Translations under genes and position numbers: made by a program
The notes under the pieces: model-generated
Told to the model about the DNA's origin: nothing
The model's database searches: none
Seen by the model: only the letters and a program-made list of their open reading frames with translations
Source of the DNA: Myrica gale
Lineage: Eukaryota; Streptophyta; Magnoliopsida; Fagales; Myricaceae
Assembly (NCBI GenBank): GCA_963930655.1
Contig: OZ005606.1
Span: 17,896,001-17,960,000, forward strand
DNA: 64,000 nt
Direction of reading: 5' to 3'
Shown: piece by piece, positions 44,601 through 54,179 of the stretch
How positions within the stretch are numbered: the first letter of the stretch is position 1
Layout: the number at the start of each line of letters is the position of its first letter

Positions 44601-45925
44601 CTTTGGTGGAGGTGACAGAACCTGTACCCTCGATCGAATCCTCGGCGGTCACTTTCCATAGTAAAGCTTTGAGGGGGGAATCTCCGGCATGGGTTTTGGA
44701 CATGGTTTCCTCTGTGGGTCAGATGGTTGGGTTGTCGTGTGATGGTCAAGAGGGAAAGCTGAGCGACCTCTTTGCGGCGTTGGAACACAATCGGGTGCCG
44801 CTCAGTTCGCAAAAGTTTAGAAAAACAGGTGGAGAATGATCAGGGAGTTGAAGGGCTTGAAGTCTTCGGTTAACTATGAAGGGTCTTCTTCGATCACTAA
44901 GAAGGCGAAAAGTTATGGGCTTGACTGCTAGGGGTGGCATGGCTGGCCGCGTTTGGGTGGGTTTAGGGCTGAGTGTGGGTGGGGGTTCTTGGGAGTCTTG
45001 TTGGCTTGTGGATTGAGGGTGTTTATGTTTCTTGGGTGGGTAGGTGCTGTTGGTGTTGTTGGTTTTCTTTGGGCCTTTGTGTTCCATTAGGTGTTTAGTT
45101 TGCTTATGTTCCGATCCTTCAGTATATTCTCTTGTACTGGTGACTTTTTAGTTGTTTTAATAAATTTGTCTTACTTATCAAAAAAAATCATTCATCCCTT
45201 GCCAAATACCACTTTAAACAGATACAGATAGAAGGTTGAAATTGAAAAAGGGTCAAATTTTACAGGTGACATTACTGCACAGGGGAAATAGGGAAATTAC
45301 AAATAGAGCACCATTCCTTAGCGTTGGAGGACTAAAAGTATAATCACCCTGAAATATTTTTTAGTTGGTTTGGACGCAGGAAACTGAAATTAAATGATTT
45401 CTGGTCTATGTATTTGGTCTAGTAGTTATTTGTTATTTCTGGCAGTAATGCTCGTGTTGGTAGTTGTATTGGCATCACCGGAGGGAGGGAGTATTTTGGA
45501 TCGCATTGAGCCACTAGAAATATAATAGCGTGCATGTATTCTTGAGTCTCTCACTTGCTTTATTTCTTTGTAAAGGGCTTCTGCTCATTCTGAATTTTGC
45601 TGCTTTACTTTTTAAGCGATCAATGCAAAAAAATAGTATTTGTAAATCAAGGATATTCTGTTTCTTCTGTTCGTTGTGTTCTTCTAGCAGTGTACACTGT
45701 ACAGGTCTTTGTAATCTCAATTACCTCTAATCTGATTGATTAATCAACATTTCCTACTTGGAGGATTTTTGTTGGTAAAATGACACGATGACTTGAATAA
45801 CAACTAATTTTTTGTTCCTCCTACCTATTCAATATTTTCCAACTTACAGTTTCTCAAGCGGAGGTGAAGATGGTTATGTACGATTGCACCATTTTGACCC
45901 GGATTACTTCAACCTCAAGATCTAG
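38634..45925 (+). CDS. TIF3I1: Eukaryotic translation initiation factor 3 subunit I (WD40 protein), eight exons
   Basis: Exons: 38634-38817, 38939-39154, 39870-39997, 40217-40336, 40467-40556, 42485-42571, 42669-42748, 45850-45925. These sum to 981 bp, or 326 residues, close to the Arabidopsis length. The protein starts [20 protein letters not shown] and ends [20 protein letters not shown]40 blades are visible ([88 protein letters not shown]). It is a cytosolic subunit of the eIF3 complex that helps load mRNA and initiator tRNA onto the 40S ribosome. All junctions keep frame. Intron 1 uses a GC donor (A|GCAAGT); the rest are GT-AG. Intron 5 (1.9 kb) and intron 7 (3.1 kb) are enlarged by transposons. 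No frame damage is seen, so it is very probably functional. Confidence 0.96.
41003..41052 (+). mobile_element. Micro-LINE scar: 14-bp LINE tail between 18-bp target duplications
   Basis: AGGATTGGATGATCCTTT occurs at 41,003-41,020 and again at 41,035-41,052. Between them lies only TACTTATAAAAAAA. That tail matches the 3' end of the LINE in intron 7 (TTACTTATCAAAAAAAA at 45,171-45,187), so this looks like an extremely 5'-truncated target-primed insertion in intron 5 of eIF3i. Confidence 0.75.
41510..41925. mobile_element. Foldback MITE in eIF3i intron 5
   Basis: The left arm (AAATACACTTTACACTCC, TTTACACCTACCAACTATT, TGCTTTGCACCTTCC) is mirrored by the right arm (GGAAAGTACAAAGTTTC, GGGTGCAAAGTGTAAGTACT, GGAGGGTGCAAAAGTGTG). 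The wording is shared with the element at 57,592-58,055. No transposase is seen. The ends are approximate. Confidence 0.65.
43000..45187 (+). mobile_element. LINE deletion derivative in eIF3i intron 7 (ORF1-like plus 3' tail)
   Basis: From about 43,000 there is a leader, one long ORF, a G/T-rich 3' untranslated region, and the end TTAATAAATTTGTCTTACTTATC plus A8, the usual end of plant L1-like elements. No endonuclease or reverse transcriptase is present, so it was mobilised in trans or deleted. The orientation is the same as eIF3i. I could not find a target duplication, so the 5' end is approximate. Confidence 0.7.
43082..44839 (+). CDS. LINE-encoded ORF1-like protein (585 codons), open
   Basis: The N-terminal part ([40 protein letters not shown], then [40 protein letters not shown]) is a domain I associate with plant LINE-type ORFs, with no assigned function. 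The C-terminal half is low-complexity, rich in G, S, P and V. It includes a tandem duplication: two copies of about 50 residues containing [11 protein letters not shown] (about residues 310-350 and 365-400). There is no CCHC knuckle and no RT. Either the first methionine or the MSFSRRF one (43,094) could be the start. GC content is much higher than in the surrounding intron. An intact frame of this length in an intron suggests recent insertion. Confidence 0.6.
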   Translation: MVLSMSFSRRFRVEAKEFQVTVLGNGVVKLSEWSRKALSSIFLGRYGDVWLVNMVSSLLTDINREFVAKFNEVPRAFMAQRCCNKAGRYVAIAEFGGGCRRGVVMVPEGMEGSGWMELVSVFQDVVSYLGQIHKEGGGSYGSVRKEVSFVEAAKRGSKGESIEGGVLAVMGGEESEDGVEKKAALQVSAHAILGGTLHALQAGSYSNESEFIVPPAGVRVMEVALWSFKLKRIRDEIDALLALLGSTSGPGQLAGQGKINGGISGPGQSTSLGLQVVGDGSGLIPDPMQTSDSTCDAHQLPVAGGSATSTAGVRECIPEVLPAPELSPELRYPSSGRVCLVREGFFSPDLEVPAAGGATTSDAVVRDSIPEALPAPELSPSSGSLPQGVSASPQGVFFAPDLPVDDPVEVIGSSLVLYDADKVVGFAGVMGEALGVGQGRANLVGVGRAASDQFSEGFGSHDGGHSHSPGHCAESEEVVGITRFDSIVEGTVVGVLDASGTVGGELSLVEVTEPVPSIESSAVTFHSKALRGESPAWVLDMVSSVGQMVGLSCDGQEGKLSDLFAALEHNRVPLSSQKFRKTGGE

Positions 45926-46547
45926 ATTTGGAGCCTACACTAGTATCAGAATTGAGCTTTAGAAGTTATTGAAAGAAACGTCTATTTTTCTTTTTCAGAG
46001 GGTGTTTTGGTCGATATTTGGTCTATTTTGCTTGTTGGAGCACATTTTTGTACTAGATATTAAGATTCTTATGCAGGGGATCATCATCTTCAAAATTCTC
46101 TTGTTCCCATGATCATATTTCACCTGTTGTAAGTTCTCTAGTTTGATGTTTCCTCCATCTTGCGGCACATATAGTTTATTTTCTTCGTTTTTTGTTCATA
46201 GGGAAAGAAACTGAAGGCACCTGTGCTATTATTGTTGTTGGCACATGTTATGGTTATCTATTACTCGAACGTAGGTAGAGTTTCCAATCAATGAATGCTA
46301 TCAACTAATCCGTATGGAAATTATCTTGCTGCGAAATTGTGTTTTTGTTCTCTAAGCAGAGTCTTCCTGCGAAATTAAAAAAGAACTAATACGGCAGGTC
46401 TCTATTGTGATGCTGACCTATGGTTATTATGTCTTTTTTTTTTGCTCATTACACCTTAGGACTTGCCTTATTACACTGTAGAATTTTTTTTAGGACATTG
46501 CTGCATTTATCAAAATAACTGACTTAATTGTACATTTAGAACATACA
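45926..46547 (+). other. eIF3i 3' untranslated region and downstream sequence
   Basis: No other gene is seen. AT-rich sequence follows the TAG at 45,923-45,925. TTTTGTACTAGATATTAAG near 46,047 and AATGAATGC near 46,292 are weak candidates for polyadenylation context. I cannot place the end of the transcript. Confidence 0.4.
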
Positions 46548-47126
46548 GAGTTAATTAGTCCAATTGTTCGAGGGGTATTTTTCAATCCCAAGCTAATCTC
46601 TCGAGTATGTTTCATCTTGAAGAGGTCATTCTTCTATTGATTCTACAAACAGAAAAATTTAACATGGCTAATAGGGATGTGTTAACTAATTGTTAATAAT
46701 TATATATTTTTATTAACTTCCAAATCACCTAGGTGCGATTGGTCCCAACTAACTTTAATTTCACCTCAAAACCTAGGGACCTAATTTCCTATGAGGACGT
46801 AATTTCCTATTTTGAGTGCCATTTGGTAGAACTTTAAGGTGGCACTACGAGCTGACAGAAAATTTGAGATAGAATTAAAAGTAATGAGTCCATTTATATG
46901 TGGCACATTGTGTGATTTGATAATTAATAGGACATAGTTATTAGCAATTGATTTTCACGTCTTTGTTATCCACGTGAGATTTTTTCTTGCTTAAAAGGTC
47001 ACTCGAGCGGATAGAATGACTTCTTCATGACGTAAAAATTTTTATAGAGACTAATCTAAGATGAAACTTATTTAGGGATTAGTTTGAGATTATACAATAC
47101 CACGGGGACTAGGTAACTAATTAAAC
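46548..47126. mobile_element. Diverged foldback MITE
   Basis: The left arm GAGTTAATTAGTCC...AATCCCAAGCTAATCTCTC...GTTTCATCTT is mirrored near 47,060-47,126 (AAGATGAAAC...GGGATTAGTTTGAGATTA...CTAATTAAACC). The arms are about 65% alike. No coding sequence is seen. A cluster of short tracts lies inside. Confidence 0.5.
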
Positions 47127-47609
47127 CAATCATAAATAAGATTTTCGGAGGTGGAATGATCACTACAAGGAAGAATCATCCATACTAGGCTGAAGAACAC
47201 CTCTGCTACGTGGCAGAGGTTTAGGATCTTGACTTGCAAGAATCTCAGAGTCGAAAAAGAGTTCGCTGGACCAACTTCCAAACTTTCACTTGCAATAAAG
47301 CAATCCCCAAAGTAGTAATGGATATTATTAGTATCTGATATTATAATCCGATCTTGGATCCTCTTTCCAATTCTGGGAGAGATAAATACTATAACTACTA
47401 AATATTATAGGGTTTACATGATTCTTTTTTTGGTAGGACGGCGAGACATCCGATTTTTTTTTTAATTCTCTCGTAGTGAAGAAATATCGTGGTAACAATT
47501 AAACTTGACAGTGTACAAGTAAAACACCAAAAGTCAAGCTAAAAATCGTTGAAGACTTGAATATATATATATATATAGGAGCCAACCAATACAACACAAT
47601 GGTCTATTA
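47127..47609. other. No gene seen
   Basis: Intergenic AT-rich DNA with an (AT)n tract at about 47,560-47,577. Nothing else supported. Confidence 0.5.
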
Positions 47610-47960
47610 TACCTTAATTGAGGCAATCCCCCACATATCAATGTGAATAGAACCAACATATTCCCAAGGAAGACCAATCATAGAGGAATAAATACAATTA
47701 GAATTGTTAGCTCTTGTCTTGGCAAGCTAATCAATTGCACAATTTCCTTCACGGTAAGCATGACAAAAAGGAACATCGATTTCAAAATTTTAAATATGGT
47801 AGAGTGCACTTGTTGTGTCTTATCTTTCTATGAATTGTACTATTCCATTCGGGTAAGAAATTGTCGATGATCCTGATTTGTGATTCAATCAATGGAAGAA
47901 AGTATTTGTGCTTGAAAGCATTGAATTTGAGCTAAGGGAAATAACTGTATTTGCTGAATT
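47610..47960 (-). pseudogene. LINE RNase H domain remnant
   Basis: The minus strand reads EIDVPFCHAYREGNCAID, stop, LAKTRANNSNCIYSSMIGLP, then WEYVGSIHMWGIASIKV and stop. It matches the C-terminal RNase H motif of plant L1-like elements (H.YREGN..AD.LAK, followed by a GLP.......D..GI..I tail). A stop (CTA on the plus strand near 47,727) replaces the codon after the conserved D. Upstream residues toward 47,960 are weaker. Confidence 0.65.
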
Positions 47961-48198
47961 TTATTAGTTGATTGTTTTTGTCTAAGCTTTGAGTTCGATC
48001 AGCTGATGAATTGAAAATCGTTTTGCCGATGGCCATCTTGTTCATTTGCACTTCACTTGCTATTAGAGATAATTCATGTAATTTGATTTTACAACCATTT
48101 AGCCATGGCAAATGCTTCTTTTTCTTCTTCTATATGTGGTGCAATTTTGTGTCTTGGATGTTTCTCAAACCCGTGAAGGCAGCGTGTTCTGGTCCTTC

Positions 48199-48303
48199 GC
48201 CCAATCTTAGAAGTATTCTCCTCTATTGGCACAACCAGTGTAGGAAATCTGCTGGTCACAGAAACAGGAACAAACCCAATCTTAGAAGTATTCTCCTCTA
48301 TTG
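48199..48303 (+). repeat. Direct repeat CCAATCTTAGAAGTATTCTC, 77 bp apart
   Basis: CCAATCTTAGAAGTATTCTC followed by CTCTATTG occurs at 48,199 and again at 48,276. The ORF across it (48,011-48,367) has no recognised family and I do not call it a gene. Confidence 0.7.
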
Positions 48304-48464
48304 TCAACATTGTCATGCGCACCATGGGTTTCAAGCGTCTTCGCCTTCAAATATTAACCGACCATAGTTTCATAGATTTTGTCCCACCTTCACTAACTAA
48401 AGGGGCAAACTATGGTTATCACGAGCTTGTCTGGAATGTTAAGTATGTCGTAGTATTCTACGGT

Positions 48465-48760
48465 CATTGATGTTTTCTTTTTCTTTTTTTCTTCTTTTTT
48501 CTGGAAACAACTCATGCATTAAAAACAACTAAACCACGAACGAGTCACATAGCAAAATATAACGAGGAACACAGGCAACGATGGTGGTCGTCAGCGATAA
48601 ATTTTTGCCGATGTATTTAGTGCAACGAGCTCAGGGACTTCGGTGAAGGTTGAAATCAATTTTTGCGGATGATAGCAGAATACCGTTTTCCTCCTCGTCG
48701 AGGGAGGTCGTGGAGACAATTTTGCCAGTTGAAGCTCCGATTGAATGCTCCATTCCTAGA
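48465..48760 (-). mobile_element. Probable retroposon tail (LINE-like), minus strand
   Basis: The minus-strand reading ends TTTTTAATGCATGAGTTGTT then TCCAGAAAAAAGAAG, an A-rich end like those of plant LINEs, preceded by about 250 bp of GC-richer sequence. No target duplication found, so this is weak. Confidence 0.35.
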
Positions 48761-48915
48761 TCTGATTATTGCTATTTTCCATCAAATAATCTCATTACAG
48801 ACATGCGGATGGCTCACTGAGAATTAACTGAGCTCCATTTTACTCTTGGCAAAAGACTTGGTTTGTCACAGAGTTAGTCTCTGTTGTTCTCTTGCACAGA
48901 TGAACCTTAGTTATT

Positions 48916-49945
48916 ATTCTTTTCTTTTTTTCTAAGCAAACGTGAAATTCATTTCACAGGAAGAAATACAACAGTGTTGAATATAGCCATTCTTACCAGA
49001 CCGGATACAAAGAGCAAGGGCAACAAACCCATAACAGCATCAACTAAAGCCCGAAGGGCGTTACATCGAATGGTCATAAAGACCAGTTTCCAAATGGCCG
49101 TAAAGGCCTCTACAAGATGGACCAAGAGGCCCGTAGATTTTAAACGGGTCCAAAGACCCGAGAATAACACCGCCGAAAAAGACGGTCTCCTAACCAGCAT
49201 CATACTAGCCTGCAAAACAAGTCACACCAGCACTAATGGACAACAAGGTCCATGACAAAAAATGGCAAAGGAGCAGGTGGACTACCACCATGACACCACC
49301 ACCGGCACAGTAGTCTCCACATGCACCCTCCCACTACAACCTGCAGAAACAAACTTCACAAACATAAGAAAAACACAGCAAAGCACACAGAAACAAAGCC
49401 ACTGGCCGGCCGGAACAGAGCCAGGAGCCGGAAGCCCGAGAGAAACACCAAAAGCGCCCAAACAGGTCCACAAAAGGAACGGTGCGTGTCTCTCACGCGC
49501 ACGAGCGTAAGCGCGCGTGGGAGAGCACTCGTCGGCCGACGGAGCTTGAAAGAGACAAGAATCGTTCGCCGGGAGCAGAAGAGACCAATCCCTTTGTGCG
49601 TGGCCACCAACTACCGCCGGAAGCGCCGGGATCTGAAGTTGAAAATCGGCTCGGAGGGAGACCAAAAAAGAGGAGGAAAAAATGGAAGGGGAGAACGCTA
49701 CCGGCCAGAAAGGAGGGGGGAGAGGGAGGGATGGGGCGGCGGGAGGAGAAGGAGCTCCTCCCACCGCCGGTTATAGTGAGGGTGGAGAGGGTTCACGAAG
49801 AAGGGAGAATGTTCGGGAGAGGGAGATTGATGTTGAGATCAAGCTGGAGGTTACATACTAAGCCATAAGACCTTTACCTAAACAATTAGTAAAGAGAACT
49901 TTTTAAAATCTACCATAGAGAATCCCGTTGAAGGATAGTGATGAT
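48916..49945 (-). mobile_element. LINE deletion derivative with 13-bp target duplication
   Basis: AACCTTAGTTATT flanks it at 48,903-48,915 and 49,946-49,958. On the minus strand it has a GC-rich leader (49,860 down to 49,300), a short body and an end reading CTTCCTGTGAAATGAATTTC, ACGTTTGCTTAG and an A-rich tail. At 1,030 bp it lacks endonuclease and reverse transcriptase. Overlapping ORFs in 49,280-49,870 have no recognised domain and mostly reflect GC richness. Confidence 0.7.
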
Positions 49946-49958
49946 AACCTTAGTTATT

Positions 49959-50289
49959 CTTCATTTGAACTCTTTTTGGGCTTGTTCATGTGTTTTTTTT
50001 TTTTTTTTGTTCAGAGTTCGTTGTTTTGGTGAGGCGAGGGAGTAATATTGCATTTTACTTGATAAAAGACGAAGGATGGCGGATACAGTTTTGTAATTTT
50101 GTTTCTCTGTTTTTCTTCCTCATAAATGGATGGTGATGTTAGGTAACATTTTCGGAAATTTGAGGTGCTTTCTGAGTAGTTCATTTGTGCCTTTTTGTTG
50201 TCTGAATGATTGACTATTTTCTGAACTTCACTGTATACCTAATTGTTTATCAAGAGTCTTCAGTGAAATAAAATTGTCTCTGGGCTTCA
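49959..50289. other. No gene seen
   Basis: A T16-like tract near 49,994-50,009 and ordinary AT-rich DNA. Confidence 0.5.
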
Positions 50290-51581
50290 ACAGCACGTTG
50301 CTGATTGGTTCTGAAAATGTTAATTCCAAGTGCAGAATTTGTCAAATTATAATCAAGGGAAGTCTCAAGGTCATATCCACAGGGAATGAAAATTTGTTTG
50401 TGCCTTTTGAAATCTCGGGTTTAAACTTAAAGAAAATTGATAACAAATGATGTAATCCTGTTTTTTTTTTCTCTTTTATGAAAAAGATAATAAATGATAA
50501 AAAGTAATATTGAGTTGCAAAGGATGTTTAAACTATAATCAAAACAAATTGCAAGAATCAAAATAAAGCAACACACAGAATTTAACAATTGAAAGAAAAA
50601 TCAAGTTATGTCAGGAACTTGAAGAAGCAAATAAACAAACACCTGAGCTGCGGTTTCCTTAACAATGATTCACTATTCACTCAATTGATTAACTCAGATG
50701 CCTAGATATTCAAATCTACAACATCCGGAAGATAAGTACATTCAAGATCAATAAAAATAACTAAGATATTTCATTGCAAGAGGAGATAATAATAGACTTG
50801 AAATAGCTAATTGAAGCCTTGTATATATTCAGATTATATGTGCCAAATGTCAACATAAAATCCGAAACAAAAGCATCAATCACTGCCGAAAACATATATC
50901 CCTAAAAACCAACGAAATAGCACTTGAGAAAGTAAAACTTTCCATTGAACTGATTATGAATCACTGCCAAGTACTACCAGCAACTCAGATGGGAAAGATT
51001 TAGCTACTCATACTCATAACAAATGACATAGTAAAGAGAAGAAATCTCATCTTCTAAGCACAGAGCTTCGAATTTACAGATGCAAAAGGAAATTAATATC
51101 AGAAAGAAAACAAACTAAAACAAAGCAGAGAGTTCAAATCGTAAGCTTAAAACAAAGTAATGAACTAACTTCGAAATCCCAAAAGAAAGCTAATGCTTAT
51201 TGATTGTAGAAAAAAAACCTAAATCAAAAGCAAACTGCCAGCATCTAAGATGAGAAAAATGAACGGGAAGAAAAACCCAAAATAAACTATGCCCCCTCCT
51301 CCTCAATGGCCGACTCCTCCTTTTATTGCTGTAGATTCCCTTCCTCCAACCGTTTTCCATCGTGCTCCTCTTTCTCTTCTTCGTCGGCCTTTCTCTCTCT
51401 TCCGTCCACCTCTCCATTGCAACTGCTCTCTTTTTTACTTTTGTTTCCCCAATTGCCCTCAAAAGCTTCGGCTCTTGTACTTTGAGGTGTGCTTAGTTTT
51501 TAGGACAAAATTGCCCTCCTGATTGAGTCAGCGACTTTGGACTATGAATGCTGAAATCTTGCACTGCCGAGAGTGTCAACA
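50290..51581 (-). mobile_element. LTR-like sequence, minus strand (possible solo LTR)
   Basis: On the minus strand it begins TGTTGACACTCTCGG near 51,581, has a TATA-like AATAAAAGGAGG near 51,320, a leader with the phrase ATGAGTAGCTAAATC near 51,005-51,020, and near 50,375 CCCTGTGGATATGACC. That phrase is common near the 3' end of long Ty3/gypsy-type LTRs in plants. No coding sequence is seen. Neither the left boundary nor a target duplication could be fixed. Confidence 0.4.
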
Positions 51582-52088
51582 CTTAGTGATATCAATAGGC
51601 TGAGTCCTGCCAAAATAAGTTAAAACGTTACACTCCATGCAAGAGAATAAGCTTTTAAAAAAAATACAATAATAATATAATGAGTTAATTCACTATTATT
51701 AAAACCAGATTGCAGCTTTCATAAATCCAAATCCCTTGCCATAATTTTCTTGTAAACTTTGGCACTTACACAAACTAATCAGCCACAACTAGGTGATCTA
51801 ACATCTTAATTAACTCATTTTTATCCCATAATCAGTTGCCTCCAAAACGGGTGGAATTAAATTTTGTCTGTGCTGGCCAAATAGTCATTTAATAAATCCC
51901 AAATGGGAGGCAAGGTTTAGTATCAAGTGTTTGGTTGTCTTTGTCTGATGCTTATATCAGTTTACCGCCCATTTGGGCTTACATACATTGTGGTTGTGTT
52001 GTGTGTAGTTTTTACAGCTAGTATTTGCCTTTAAAGTATTATAAGGGAGCAGGATCGACGCTACGCCCGTCTTTCCTTCAACGGCTGT
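51582..52088. other. No gene seen
   Basis: AT-rich intergenic DNA without recognised structure. Confidence 0.5.
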
Positions 52089-52096
52089 AGCCATTG

Positions 52097-53615
52097 CAGG
52101 GGCGGAGGGTATCGGCCAATACCCTTCACCCCAAAAAATAGTAATTTACATGGTGTTTTTTACTTTTTATTTAAATAAATTGGCCTGGCCGATACCCTTC
52201 AGGGACCATGGTTGGCAGCGGCTTCCCAGGGCCACAGCCCACAACACATTCGCAGCTGCTCCCCGCAGAATGTTATTCATGGACACAAGCAGCAACTTTT
52301 GAGGTATTTTTATTTTGTAGAGACTGTATTTACTCCCCTCCCCCACAAACAAAAAAGAAAAGAAAAGAAAGTAAGTAACTTTTAATTTATTGAATATTTA
52401 AAACTGTTATGAATGTTATCGTTTCGAATATTTTTTCCCTTGGTGCTATCCAATTATGCATAGAAATTTAAGAAGCTGAACGCACTTCAGCATCATACAC
52501 GGTCTCTATTTTCTATTTCACTGCAATCCACCGGTACATGTAGAAGTATTTCTCTGCAGTCTTTCAGTTTATTTTACCTCATCTAACTTGAGTCTGTAGT
52601 CACCGTAGGCAAGACTCTTGGGAAATCAAGCAAGCTCATTTAGGAGTAGTCAAGATTTAGATCAGGCTTCATGACTTATATATAATTGGTGCATTTATTT
52701 TTTTAATGGAGCATTAACAATCCCTATAAAAAAAAAAAAAAAAGAAGAATCCGCTTCAAACGAACATATCTCTTTCCCAATAATAGAACCAAAATCAAAA
52801 TTAGCATTATATCCCGTGGGATTACAGTGTAATCCGACAATGACATAGAAGGAACCGAGCCAAATGATCTGGTAATTAAAGACAATTTAATGTATCCTAG
52901 TTTGAAGACTTGTAGTTCCCTTACGGATATGCGATGAAGTTTATCAAGACTGTATTGACAGCATTAGACTTGAAGATTACACCAGACAATGGTCCATAGG
53001 ATGTGACTGAAAGAGGAAAAAATTATGGAGTCAGTAAGTCACAAGCATCTTGCAGTTTGATGATGCATTGAGAAGACAATGCTGCAAATCAATGCTACCC
53101 TTTTGAAACGTGATAATGTAATAATTTGGAAATCGCACATAACACAGTATCATATTTCCCTTAAAAGTTTTGCTACAATAGACAATATAACCGTTGAAAG
53201 ACTTGTAAGCTTGGAGATAGACAAGCATCAAAGTATTTGTGTTGTAAAGGGGCAAAAGAAATTTTGGAGTGTTATACTGGTTTATCAGCTGATTGACTTG
53301 ACATTGGTTTTACTAGTTATTATTTTTTTGTGTATTTAAGTAAAATTTGGAGGAAAATTTTTGAAACTATTGAGAACAAAACTATTTTACAATGTTTTCA
53401 GAATATGTAGTACTCCCGCAAAATTCAATTTTCACTTTTCAGTATCAACAAATAATACAGTAGATGTATTTCAATATTTTTAGTGTTTTTAGCCCTTAAT
53501 TTTTTTATATTTTAACTTTAAAATATTTTTTTACATTACGTAGTAAATTATTTTTTTTTGTCATTTTTCCTTAGGAGTTCGACCCCCTTCGATTGGGATC
53601 CTGGTTCCGCCACTG
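52097..53615. mobile_element. Non-autonomous hAT element with 8-bp target duplication AGCCATTG
   Basis: The left end CAGGGGCGGAGGG and the reverse of the right end CAGTGGCGGAACCAGG match. AGCCATTG flanks at 52,089-52,096 and 53,616-53,623. The ends are of the TTF/MYM-type plant hAT class. Near 53,275-53,330 a plus-strand frame reads VYQLIDLTLVLLV, like the VYRLIELALILPV before the dimerisation region of those transposases, so it is probably a deletion derivative of an autonomous element. The small palindrome GGGTATCGGCCAATACCC lies at the left end. Confidence 0.8.
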
Positions 53616-53952
53616 AGCCATTGTCTTGTGCAGTGTTTATTACTTTTTATGGGTTTTTGTGCCCATCTCTCGCGGGTTTCCCCGCTTCCTCCCGAGGACC
53701 TTGAGTCCTCGTTTATGGGCTACAACCCCCTAGACTTGTTGCTAACTCTTTGAGTTCTTTCGGTTGTAAATTTTCAGCTGTAATTTTCTATACACTAAAA
53801 GTTGTAACCTACTTCAGTCGCTGCCGTCCGCCCACCAAAGCTAAAGGAGACCGAAGGGACTTGCGGGATAAAACCGAAAGATAGGTATATCTAGCTCATC
53901 AATCAAGACAAATGGATCACAGACATAGGCTATTAATTGTCCACTCTTTTGC

Positions 53953-53955
<3 letters not shown>

Positions 53956-53996
<41 letters not shown>
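53956..53996. repeat. Poly-A tract of 41
   Basis: An unbroken run of 41 A. The 330 bp before it read like a LINE 3' untranslated region (paired CGCGGGTTTCCCCGC and GAGGACCTTGAGTCCTC stem-loops near 53,673-53,714, then TTCGGTTGTAAATTTTCAGC). It may be the tail of a truncated LINE starting near 53,624, but no target duplication longer than six bases was found. Confidence 0.6.
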
Positions 53997-53999
<3 letters not shown>

Positions 54000-54179
54000 A
54001 CCACCCTAAAAAAAAGGCTCATTGTCCCTTTTGAGGATTACCGGAAAGTCTGGTTTCTCTCAGACACCAGTGGCTTCTCATTCTCTTCATGAATCTGAGC
54101 TTGACTCTTATTTTCTCACTGCTGGACTCAGGTTTTTTTTTTTTTACTTTATTACTTTTGTCACCACAAAGGGCAGAGC

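Noticed and set aside
48011-48367. 118-codon ORF as a small secreted protein (hydrophobic start)
   Set aside because: It spans a direct repeat, has no homolog I recognise, and there is no supporting promoter or codon pattern.
51190-51522. Short basic and proline-rich ORFs near 51.3 kb
   Set aside because: They overlap on opposite strands inside the leader region of an LTR-like sequence.
53956-53996. Poly-A tract as the end of a processed pseudogene
   Set aside because: No coding sequence upstream and no matching target duplication beyond six bases; a LINE tail is a likelier but unproven source.
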